DNA of 26,840 bases from an uncultured Flavobacteriia bacterium (lineage in GTDB: Bacteria; Bacteroidota; Bacteroidia; Flavobacteriales; Flavobacteriaceae). Where the stretch lies: assembly GCA_946482495.1 (NCBI GenBank), contig CAMLRV010000006.1, positions 1-26,840 of the forward strand, given 5' to 3'. Both the position numbers and the translations under genes were made by a program. The first letter of the stretch is position 1. The number at the start of each line of letters is the position of its first letter. Under the pieces are notes generated by a model, which worked only from the letters and a program-made list of their open reading frames with translations, ran no database searches and was not told the origin of the DNA. Below are positions 8,827-15,535 of this stretch, in pieces.

Positions 8827-10651
8827 AAACATAGAACGTCTTTTTCAGGAAAAGTTCAAAGATTTTGAAGTTTCCCCGCCCGATTTTGTGTGGGAAAATA
8901 TTCAGGAGAAATTGAATACCAAAGAGAACAAAAGAAGAGTGATTCCGTTTTGGTTTAAAACCGCAGGAATTGCCGCATCATTTGTAGCTATTGTTTCTGT
9001 AGTGTTTTATAATTTAAATGATTTCGGTAACAATAGTAATTTTATTCAAAAAAATTCAGTGGTTAATTCGGATTCAAATAATGGGAATACTCGTTCTAAT
9101 TCGAATAATGGAAATCATAAATTCAATACTTCAGATTCAAATAAAGATTCAAATAAAAACAATAAATTTTCAACTTCTCCATTTCAAAACGGAGCTGAAA
9201 ATAATTCAGGATTTAATTCAGTAGTACAAACGAATGCCACGAATACGGATTCTAAATCAAATGCTACTCATAAATCAAACAAAAACACGTTACAAAATTC
9301 TAATGGTTACAAATCGAATTCTGGTATAGTTAGCAATTCAAAAGACAAATCGAATCCAAATTCAAATACACATAATTCAAACAATGGTTTAGTTAGTACT
9401 GCAAAATTCAAATCGGATCCAAATTCAAATACACATAATTCAAACAATGGTTTAGTTACCAATCATAAAACCAAAACCAAACAAAATTCATACAAACAAA
9501 ATAAAACAGATATTAGTTCAAGTACAGGAATCGCTTTTACTAAAAACAACAAAAATAAATTTAAAAATAATGGTGTAAAATCCAATTCGAAGTTTAATGA
9601 TTTCAATACGAGTGTAAATCAATCTTCAAATTCTGGTCTTACCAATTTAAATACAAATTCTGATTTGAAAACTATTCAGAAAAATAGTTCGAATTCTGAT
9701 ATCATTGACATCAATAAATTGAATGCTTCAAACCCAACCTCAAATGGCAATTCTGGTGTTTTGGCAGAAAACAATTTAGGAAATTCAAACAACAATACAA
9801 CTGCTATTGTTGCGGTTGAAGAAATGAAAATAGATACTATAGCATTGGCAACTGTTATAATTGAAGAAAACATAATGGAAAAATTGCTTCGTGAAAAAGA
9901 AACGAAAAAAGTTGTCGATGAAAAAGAGAAGTGGAGTAAATGGGCTGTAAACAGTTATGTTTCGCCTGTTTTCTTCAATTCTTTTACAGATGGTTCTCCT
10001 ATTTCAGATGAGTTTGCTTCTAATGAAAAAACGTTTAAAAACTCAACCAGTTACGGAATTGGAATTGCTTATAACTTAAATAAACGCTTTGTTGTAAAAA
10101 CTGGAGTAAGTAATTTGAATTTAGATTATGACACCGAAAATATTGCGTTTTATTCTTCTTATGAAGATCAATCTAGAATTTCCAACACCAATATTGAAAG
10201 AAATTCAAATGGAAAATATTTAGTGTTAAAGCATGAAAAAGATCGTTCTAAAATCATAGCTGAAAATGAATTGTTTCAATCGGGTCAAACCTTAGGAAAT
10301 TTAAATCAAAAAACACAATATATTGAAGTGCCTTTAGAATTATCATATGCGGTTTTAAATAAAAAATTCGGAGTGGCAATTAAAGGAGGAATGAGTACGT
10401 TGTTTTTAACAGAAAATGTAGTTTCAATTACTTCAGAAGATGGAAATATGCAAATTGGAAAAGCTTCTAATTTAAATAATGTACATTTTAGTAGTAATAT
10501 CGGATTAGGTTTAAGTTATAGTTTTATGAAAAATCTACAGTTGAACCTTGAGCCAACATTGAAATATCAAATCAACACATTTAATAAAAACTCTAATAAT
10601 TTTTCACCATATGTAATTGGTGTAAATACAGGAATTAGTTATAAATTTTAA
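8813..10651 (+). CDS. Membrane-anchored Asn/Ser-rich protein with C-terminal outer-membrane beta-barrel domain
   Basis: A 612-residue protein starting 14 bp inside the sigma gene. Order: cytoplasmic-like N-terminus (1-46) with SPPDFVWENIQEKL, a segment typical of Bacteroidota proteins encoded after ECF sigma factors; one membrane helix at about 47-67; a long low-complexity linker (~70-330) dominated by Asn, Ser, Lys and Thr; a charged helical stretch (~335-372); and a beta-barrel-like domain from about 376 (WAVNSYVSPVFFN) to the end, with alternating strands and terminal Phe. The linker holds a 21-residue tandem duplication. The layout suggests an inner-membrane anchor with a periplasm-spanning linker and a barrel end, and possibly anti-sigma activity. 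No enzymatic motif seen. Confidence 0.8.
   Translation: MKENKNIERLFQEKFKDFEVSPPDFVWENIQEKLNTKENKRRVIPFWFKTAGIAASFVAIVSVVFYNLNDFGNNSNFIQKNSVVNSDSNNGNTRSNSNNGNHKFNTSDSNKDSNKNNKFSTSPFQNGAENNSGFNSVVQTNATNTDSKSNATHKSNKNTLQNSNGYKSNSGIVSNSKDKSNPNSNTHNSNNGLVSTAKFKSDPNSNTHNSNNGLVTNHKTKTKQNSYKQNKTDISSSTGIAFTKNNKNKFKNNGVKSNSKFNDFNTSVNQSSNSGLTNLNTNSDLKTIQKNSSNSDIIDINKLNASNPTSNGNSGVLAENNLGNSNNNTTAIVAVEEMKIDTIALATVIIEENIMEKLLREKETKKVVDEKEKWSKWAVNSYVSPVFFNSFTDGSPISDEFASNEKTFKNSTSYGIGIAYNLNKRFVVKTGVSNLNLDYDTENIAFYSSYEDQSRISNTNIERNSNGKYLVLKHEKDRSKIIAENELFQSGQTLGNLNQKTQYIEVPLELSYAVLNKKFGVAIKGGMSTLFLTENVVSITSEDGNMQIGKASNLNNVHFSSNIGLGLSYSFMKNLQLNLEPTLKYQINTFNKNSNNFSPYVIGVNTGISYKF
9347..9458 (+). repeat. 63-bp-period tandem duplication in the Asn/Ser-rich linker
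   Basis: Two 49-bp copies, 9347-9395 and 9410-9458, differ at one base and are spaced by exactly 63 bp (21 codons). They encode the repeated NSNTHNSNNGLV phrase inside the linker of the barrel protein. The near-identity suggests a recent duplication or slippage event. Confidence 0.92.
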
Positions 10652-10722
10652 AGTTAGTTATTATACAATTTAGTTAAGTTGTTTCAATACTTTATAATTT
10701 ATTTTTTAAAGTTTGAATCTGG

Positions 10723-10750
10723 AAAAGCACCATCCCAATGGTGCTTTTTT
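10723..10750 (+). terminator. Terminator of the lipoprotein-sigma-barrel operon
   Basis: Arms AAAAGCACCAT and ATGGTGCTTTT around a 4-nt loop, followed by more T, 71 bp after the stop codon of the barrel gene. Confidence 0.9.
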
Positions 10751-10754
10751 ATTG

Positions 10755-10818
10755 GCCTCGCCCCAACCCTCTTCGCAAGAGCTTAAGCGAACTGGCGAAG
10801 CAAAGGAGATGGAGAAAA
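10755..10818. repeat. Probable interspersed intergenic repeat with nested inverted arms
   Basis: GC-rich block beginning CCTCGCCCCAACCC and ending near AAAGGAGATGGAG. It contains CTTCGC (10771-10776) and GCGAAG (10795-10800) around the palindrome GCTTAAGC (10781-10788). It resembles the 'CCCCAACCCTCTCC...GGAGA' type of intergenic element I associate with Flavobacteriaceae. Single copy in this window, so the repeat status is inferred. Confidence 0.45.
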
Positions 10819-10826
10819 AGATTTTT

Positions 10827-11567
10827 TTATTTTATATCGTTTTCTAAATCGGCTAAAATGATTTTTCTAACTTCTTCTTTTATATGATGTTTTTCCTCCA
10901 TTAATTTTCCTTTCGTTTCAATTGGTGGGTGAATTTTAGCACGCATTTTCCCTGGAGTCCCACTAAAAAAAGTATAAGAAAAACGCTTTTTATTATCAAA
11001 AAACGTCATCGGAACAATGGGTAATTCATGTTCAATCGCAATTCTAAAAGCACCATCTTTAAACTCGTCTAATACCACACTTTCATCGGGTACACCACCT
11101 TCGGGAAAAATACAAATACTCAACCCTTGTTGAATTCTTTTCTGCGCGCGTTCAAAAACTGCGTATCGACTTTTGCTACTTCCTCGATCTACCAAAATAC
11201 AAACACGTTTATAAATGAATCCGAAAATCGGAATTTTAACCAATTCTTTTTTTCCAACAAAAACAAACGGATGATTTTTTACCGCAATTAACATCAACAT
11301 AATATCCGTCATGGAAGTATGATTAGCCACTAACATATAACTTTTACCTTCTTCAAAAATTTCGTCGCCTTCAATGGAATATCTAAAACCCATTCCAATT
11401 AAAATAAATTTAGCCCAAAGTCGGGCAATTTTAAAAAATAAAGGATAGGTTTTTTCGCTAATTATCGTTACAAAAATGAATGGAAATAATACAATAATTG
11501 GCGTTAAAAGTAACAAGTAAAACCAAATTCTATATAGAAAAGTTAGCGGATATTTCAAGAATTTCAT
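10827..11567 (-). CDS. plsC: 1-acyl-sn-glycerol-3-phosphate acyltransferase (PlsC family)
   Basis: Inner-membrane acyltransferase of 246 residues that adds the second acyl chain to lysophosphatidic acid, or a related lysophospholipid acyltransferase. A hydrophobic N-terminus (about 8-36) is followed by the HX4D motif NHTSMTD (His83...Asp88) and FPEGG from Phe154, both required for catalysis. The ATG at 11565-11567 is preferred to the TTG one codon upstream. Exact substrate (lyso-PA or an ornithine/amino-lipid precursor) cannot be told from sequence. It stands alone, convergent with the barrel operon and divergent from trpS. Confidence 0.9.
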   Translation of the reverse strand: MKFLKYPLTFLYRIWFYLLLLTPIIVLFPFIFVTIISEKTYPLFFKIARLWAKFILIGMGFRYSIEGDEIFEEGKSYMLVANHTSMTDIMLMLIAVKNHPFVFVGKKELVKIPIFGFIYKRVCILVDRGSSKSRYAVFERAQKRIQQGLSICIFPEGGVPDESVVLDEFKDGAFRIAIEHELPIVPMTFFDNKKRFSYTFFSGTPGKMRAKIHPPIETKGKLMEEKHHIKEEVRKIILADLENDIK

Positions 11568-11589
11568 CAATCAATTTTTATATGATTCC

Positions 11590-11597
11590 CAAAAGTA
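11590..11597 (-). promoter_or_regulatory. Predicted promoter -7 box for plsC
   Basis: Minus strand TACTTTTG fits TAnnTTTG and lies 23 bp upstream of the ATG at 11567. No clear upstream TTG. Confidence 0.4.
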
Positions 11598-11618
11598 AGG
11601 ATTTTTAGAAAATTTACA

Positions 11619-11656
11619 CTTTTTACTTGGTTCTTTTTACTTGGCTCTTTTTATTG
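11619..11656 (+). repeat. 14-bp tandem repeat over the trpS -33 region
   Basis: CTTTTTACTTGGTT (11619-11632) and CTTTTTACTTGGCT (11633-11646) are tandem copies with one mismatch, followed by a degenerate third start CTTTTTATTG (11647-11656). Each carries a TTG, so alternative -33 elements sit 14 bp apart. Confidence 0.8.
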
Positions 11657-11671
11657 AAAAACTTACATTTG
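11641..11671 (+). promoter_or_regulatory. Predicted trpS promoter
   Basis: TTG at 11641-11643, 20-bp spacer, TACATTTG at 11664-11671: an exact fit to the Bacteroidota consensus. The ATG at 11689 is 17 bp downstream. The promoter lies within the in-frame upstream extension of trpS, which excludes the earlier TTG start at 11641. Confidence 0.7.
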
Positions 11672-11688
11672 CAAAAACAAGTAACAAA

Positions 11689-12660
11689 ATGGCAAAAATA
11701 TTAACGGGCGTACAAAGTACTGGTACCCCACATTTAGGAAATTTATTAGGCGCAATTATTCCCGCTATAGAAATGACGAATAATCCAGCAAATGAATCGT
11801 TTTTATTTATTGCCGATTTGCATTCCATTACCCAAATTAAAAACGGAAAAGAACTAAAAGAAAACACATATAGTACGGCTGCAGCTTGGTTAGCGTGCGG
11901 ATTAGACACCAATAAAGTGGTGTTTTACCGCCAATCTGATGTGCCACAAACTGCTGAATTATCTTGGTATTTAAGCTGCTTTTTCCCGTTTCAACGTTTA
12001 ACTTTAGCACATTCTTTTAAAGATAAAGCCGACAGATTGGAAGATGTAAACGCTGGATTGTTTACCTATCCGATGCTAATGGCTGCGGATATTTTATTAT
12101 ACGATGCGAACATTGTTCCGGTTGGAAAAGATCAAATGCAACACATAGAAATTACTCGTGATGTTGCCTCGCGTTTTAACCACCAAATGGGAGAAACTTT
12201 TGTATTACCAGAAGGTAAAACCAGCGAAGACACCATGTTAATTCCAGGAACTGACGGACAAAAAATGAGTAAATCTCGTAATAATTTCATTAATATTTTC
12301 TTAGATGATAAAGCGTTATTGAAACAAATTAAAAGCATTGAAACAGATAGTACTCCTTTAGAAGATCCAAAAAATCCAGATACGTGTAATGTTTTTGGAT
12401 TGTATAAATTATTAGGAACGGAAGAAGAAATAGCTCAATTAAAAGCAAAATATTTAGCAGGTAATTATGGTTTCGGACATGCCAAACAAGAATTATTCGA
12501 TTTAATTACAACGAAATTCAAAACCGAAAGAGAAAAATACAATTACTACATCAATAACTTAGAAGAAGTAGATAAATTACTTTTCGAAGGCGCTACAAAA
12601 GCGGGTAAAGTAGCTGATGGCGTTTTAAAAAGAGTTAGAGAAAAATTAGGGTTTATGTAA
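11689..12660 (+). CDS. trpS: Tryptophan--tRNA ligase
   Basis: Class I aminoacyl-tRNA synthetase of 323 residues charging tRNA-Trp in the cytoplasm. The HIGH-like signature is in STGTPHLGNLLG near residues 10-20 and the KMSKS signature is exact in GQKMSKSRNN. The GKDQMQHIE segment, typical of TrpS, is also present. The ATG at 11689 gives the expected short N-terminus MAKILTGVQSTG; the open frame extends back to 11641 but contains the promoter. Monocistronic, with a terminator at 12675-12702. Confidence 0.97.
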   Translation: MAKILTGVQSTGTPHLGNLLGAIIPAIEMTNNPANESFLFIADLHSITQIKNGKELKENTYSTAAAWLACGLDTNKVVFYRQSDVPQTAELSWYLSCFFPFQRLTLAHSFKDKADRLEDVNAGLFTYPMLMAADILLYDANIVPVGKDQMQHIEITRDVASRFNHQMGETFVLPEGKTSEDTMLIPGTDGQKMSKSRNNFINIFLDDKALLKQIKSIETDSTPLEDPKNPDTCNVFGLYKLLGTEEEIAQLKAKYLAGNYGFGHAKQELFDLITTKFKTEREKYNYYINNLEEVDKLLFEGATKAGKVADGVLKRVREKLGFM

Positions 12661-12674
12661 ACCCATATTAACAC

Positions 12675-12702
12675 AAAGCCGACTAATTTAGTCGGCTTTT
12701 TT
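12675..12702 (+). terminator. trpS terminator
   Basis: Arms AAAGCCGACTA and TAGTCGGCTTT with a 3-nt loop and six T. It lies between the convergent ends of trpS and dprA; the A-run on the left is too short to act well on the minus strand. Confidence 0.88.
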
Positions 12703-12705
12703 ATT

Positions 12706-13812
12706 CTACACTACTTCAAACAACTTTCCAGGCAACGGTCTCACTACGCCTTTCAATTCCATGTTTAACAAAATGGACGACATTTTAAAAATTGGGAAAT
12801 CACATTCTAAAGCAATAGTGTCCATGAGTTCTTTATCTTTAGTTTGCAAATAATCATAAATTTTTTGTTCTTCTTCGGTTAAAGAAACAAATAATTGTTT
12901 CTGAATAGGTTTCACATTTTTATGTTCTTCCAAATCCCAATTCAAAATATAAATTAAATCAGCCGCACTATCTAGCAAATGTGCGCGTTGGGTTTTAATC
13001 AAATTATTACAACCGCGACTAAATTTATCTGTAATTCTTCCCGGAACCGCAAAAACGTCACGGTTATAATCATTAGCCATATTTGCGGTAATTAGTGAAC
13101 CTCCTTTTTCGGCACTTTCAATTACAATGGTGGCTTCGCACATTCCAGCCACAATTCTGTTTCGCTTCACAAAATTTTCTCGATCTGGATTGGACGTGCT
13201 CCAAAACTCGGTCATAAAACCTCCATTTTGCTCCATTTTAGTTATATATTTTTTGTGTGTTTTCGGATAAATTTGGTTCAAACCGTGGGCTAAAACACCA
13301 ATGGTTTGCAAATTATTTTCTATTGCAGCTTGATGCGCCACGATATCTACACCATAAGCAAAACCGCTTACAATAACCGGATTCATAGGTGCTAAATCAG
13401 CAATAAGATTTTTGGTAAATTCAATTCCGTAAGGTGTAATTTGTCGTGTCCCAACAATATTAATCAACTTTTTATTTTCCAAATCAATGTTACCTGATTG
13501 AAACAAAACTACTGGACTATCCACACAATGTTTCAGCCGTTCTGGATACAAATCGTCTTGAAAATAAGAATACGAAATGGTTTCTTTTTCCATAAAAAGA
13601 AGTTCATTTTCAGCTAATTTAAAAACCGATTGGTCTTGTAATTTTTTGTAGAGAATTTCGCCCACGCCATCAATAGATAGCAATATTTTTTTCTTGGATT
13701 GAAAAACTTCCTGAGCAGAACCGCAATGGTTAATTAATTTTTTGGCAACAACATCACCAATTCCTTCGACCTTTAAGAGCGCGAGCGTGTAAAATAATTC
13801 AGTATGTAACAT
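12706..13812 (-). CDS. dprA: DNA-processing protein DprA
   Basis: DprA/Smf family protein of 368 residues that loads RecA onto incoming single-stranded DNA during natural transformation. An N-terminal HhH-like region (LLKVEGIGDVVAKKLI) is followed by the Rossmann-like DNA-binding core with GTRQITPYG, SGFAYGVDIVAHQAA, VLAHGLNQIYP, ENFVKRNRIVAG and SAEKGGSLITA, then a C-terminal winged-helix (LSLTEEEQKIYDYLQ region). The ATG at 13810-13812 is chosen; the longer frame begins with TTG at 13833, which is inside the predicted -7 box. Many bacteria keep dprA without proven competence, so transformation ability is not shown by this gene alone. Confidence 0.95.
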   Translation of the reverse strand: MLHTELFYTLALLKVEGIGDVVAKKLINHCGSAQEVFQSKKKILLSIDGVGEILYKKLQDQSVFKLAENELLFMEKETISYSYFQDDLYPERLKHCVDSPVVLFQSGNIDLENKKLINIVGTRQITPYGIEFTKNLIADLAPMNPVIVSGFAYGVDIVAHQAAIENNLQTIGVLAHGLNQIYPKTHKKYITKMEQNGGFMTEFWSTSNPDRENFVKRNRIVAGMCEATIVIESAEKGGSLITANMANDYNRDVFAVPGRITDKFSRGCNNLIKTQRAHLLDSAADLIYILNWDLEEHKNVKPIQKQLFVSLTEEEQKIYDYLQTKDKELMDTIALECDFPIFKMSSILLNMELKGVVRPLPGKLFEVV

Positions 13813-13830
13813 GGCGTATAATATATCTGA

Positions 13831-13838
13831 CAAATATA
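13831..13838 (-). promoter_or_regulatory. Predicted promoter -7 box for dprA
   Basis: Minus strand TATATTTG fits TAnnTTTG and ends 18 bp upstream of the ATG at 13812. It overlaps the alternative TTG start and so supports the shorter protein. Confidence 0.5.
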
Positions 13839-13922
13839 TTTCTTTTTTATTAATTTAGAAGTGATTACCCATTTCTAGAAAAAAATAATTTCAAATTGTT
13901 AATAAAATTTGTTGATAAAATT

Positions 13923-13951
13923 TTGTTTTCGTACTTGAATAATTAATTTTG
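13923..13951 (+). promoter_or_regulatory. Predicted promoter of the HU-SPOR gene
   Basis: TTG at 13923-13925, 18-bp spacer and exact -7 box TAATTTTG at 13944-13951. Only 5 nt separate the box from the ATG at 13957, so transcription would start at or within a few bases of the start codon (leaderless or nearly so). Confidence 0.6.
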
Positions 13952-13956
13952 TCATC

Positions 13957-14949
13957 ATGAAGATAGAGAAATACATTTCCAGATTATTGTACAGATACCA
14001 ATGTGTAACTGTTCCTGGTTTTGGGGCGTTTTTGAGCGAATGGCAGTCGGCACAAATTGCAGAAGGTCATAATTCGTTTGTGCCACCAAGAAAAGTAATT
14101 TCTTTCAATTCAAACATAAAAACGAATGATGGTTTGTTGGCTAATCATATTGCCTTGCAAGAAAAAATTAGCTACGAAAATGCGTTGGGTAAAATTCAAA
14201 CGCAAGTTGTATTTTGGTTAGAGAAACTTCAAAATAAAGAAAGTTTAACTTTAGAAAATATTGGTGAAATTTTTTCAAACTCTGAAAATAATTTTGTTTT
14301 CAAACCTAATACTTCTATCAATTATTTAATGGATTCTTTTGGTTTATCAGGTTTTAATTCTCCAGAAATTATCAGAGAAACAGCCACTCAATCAATTTCA
14401 GAAACGATTTCTATTTCTCAGACAATTATTGAAAACGAAATTGTAAAAGAAGAAATTGTGGAAGAAGAAACTCCAGTTATTCCACTCGTACAACATAAAT
14501 CAAATACCAATTGGTTAAAATATGCAGCTGCAATAGCTATTTTTTCAGCAGCTGGAACCTATGGTTATAAAATGTATTATGATTATACTATTGATCAGAA
14601 AACCATTTTAGTTCAAAAAACGGTTCAAGATAAAATCAACCAAAAAATACAAGAAGCCACTTTTACAATACCAAATCCTATGGCAGTTGTTGATTTGACT
14701 TTGGAAGAGATAAAACAAACTTCAAAACCATACCATGTTGTGGCTGGAGCTTATAGAAGTGAGCAAAATGCTCAAAAAGCATTGGAAGGATTAATTTCTC
14801 AAGGTTATGATGCTCAAATTTTAGCTAAAAACAAAAAAGGTTTAATTCCTGTTGCATTTGGAAGTTATACCAATGTAAAAGAAGCACAAAAATTAATTAC
14901 TGAAATAGAAGCAAAAGATTCCATCGATGCTTGGTTATTGATAGACTAA
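13957..14949 (+). CDS. HU-CCDC81-like domain / transmembrane / SPOR domain protein
   Basis: A 330-residue single-pass membrane protein. The N-terminus (about 1-125) matches the Bacteroidota HU-CCDC81 double domain: KYISRLLYRYQCVTVPGFGAF, then FNSNIKTNDGLLANHIA, and a second unit ending NTSINYLMDSFGLSGF. An acidic linker (~130-180) precedes a membrane helix at 186-206 and a short helical region, then a SPOR domain at about 256-330 (KPYHVVAGAYRSEQNAQKAL, PVAFGSYTN). SPOR domains bind denuded septal peptidoglycan. The HU-like part should be cytoplasmic and the SPOR part periplasmic. A division-related or nucleoid-to-wall linking role is inferred from domains. Own promoter and terminator. Confidence 0.9.
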   Translation: MKIEKYISRLLYRYQCVTVPGFGAFLSEWQSAQIAEGHNSFVPPRKVISFNSNIKTNDGLLANHIALQEKISYENALGKIQTQVVFWLEKLQNKESLTLENIGEIFSNSENNFVFKPNTSINYLMDSFGLSGFNSPEIIRETATQSISETISISQTIIENEIVKEEIVEEETPVIPLVQHKSNTNWLKYAAAIAIFSAAGTYGYKMYYDYTIDQKTILVQKTVQDKINQKIQEATFTIPNPMAVVDLTLEEIKQTSKPYHVVAGAYRSEQNAQKALEGLISQGYDAQILAKNKKGLIPVAFGSYTNVKEAQKLITEIEAKDSIDAWLLID

Positions 14950-14970
14950 TCCCAATTTTGGGATTTTTTT
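14948..14970 (+). terminator. Terminator of the HU-SPOR gene
   Basis: Stem AATCCCA / TGGGATT with a 4-nt loop and a run of T. The stem begins with the last two bases of the TAA stop codon. Confidence 0.8.
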
Positions 14971-14993
14971 ATGCGTTTTTTTAAAGGAGTTAG

Positions 14994-15001
14994 TATCTTT
15001 G
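14994..15001 (+). promoter_or_regulatory. Predicted promoter -7 box for the thioesterase-reductase operon
   Basis: TATCTTTG, exact fit to TAnnTTTG, 10 bp before the ATG at 15012, implying a very short leader. No clear TTG element upstream, where the preceding terminator sits. Confidence 0.5.
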
Positions 15002-15011
15002 TAAAAAAACA

Positions 15012-15524
15012 ATGCAAAATAAATATCCTTCAGACTCACTTACCACTTTAACTGATTTAGTATTACCAGGTGAAACTAATCCATTAAATAATTTATTTGG
15101 TGGAGAATTATTAGCACGTATGGACAGAGCCGCGAGTATTACTGCGCGTCGTCATTCTCGTAGAATTTGTGTTACCGCATCAGTAAATCACGTGGCGTTT
15201 AACAAATCAATTCCGTTAGGAAGTGTAGTAACAGTGGAAGCTAAAGTGTCAAGAACTTTTTCAACTTCTATGGAAATTTACATTGATGTTTGGATTGAAG
15301 ACAGAGAATCTGGAATTAAAGTTAAAGCGAATGAAGGGATTTACACATTTGTTGCTGTAGATGAAACTGGAACTCCAATGCCAGTTCCACCAATTGAACC
15401 TCAAACTGATTTAGAAAAACAACGTTTTGATGCGGCCTTAAGAAGAAAACAATTGAGTTTAGTTTTGGCAGGAAAAATGAAACCTTCTGATGCAACTGAA
15501 TTAAAAGCCTTGTTTACAAATTAA
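15012..15524 (+). CDS. Acyl-CoA thioesterase (hotdog fold)
   Basis: A 170-residue hotdog-fold thioesterase of the YciA/BACH-like type that hydrolyses acyl-CoA to free acid and CoA. Visible family features are the N-terminal NPLNNLFGGELLARMDRAAS helix with its Asp, and VNHVAFNKSIPLGSVV followed by the strand VEAKVSRTFSTSMEI. The C-terminal ~40 residues (EKQRFDAALRRKQLS) form an alpha-helical extension as in other single-hotdog family members. Followed after 11 bp by the ferredoxin-reductase gene, so both are probably one transcript. Chain-length preference is unknown. Confidence 0.9.
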   Translation: MQNKYPSDSLTTLTDLVLPGETNPLNNLFGGELLARMDRAASITARRHSRRICVTASVNHVAFNKSIPLGSVVTVEAKVSRTFSTSMEIYIDVWIEDRESGIKVKANEGIYTFVAVDETGTPMPVPPIEPQTDLEKQRFDAALRRKQLSLVLAGKMKPSDATELKALFTN

Positions 15525-15535
15525 AAAAATATAGT

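Noticed and set aside
9029..9840. CRISPR-like repeat array in the repetitive part of the barrel gene
   Set aside because: Repeats are degenerate Asn/Ser codon runs within one open frame with no uniform spacer.
8813..10651. Possible frameshift or pseudogene because of the odd composition
   Set aside because: The frame is open for 612 codons with a sensible N-terminal helix and C-terminal domain; low complexity is confined to the linker and the 63-bp duplication keeps frame.
11641..11688. Upstream TTG start for trpS
   Set aside because: The region is the promoter (TTG at 11641 and TACATTTG at 11664) and the ATG at 11689 gives the normal TrpS N-terminus.
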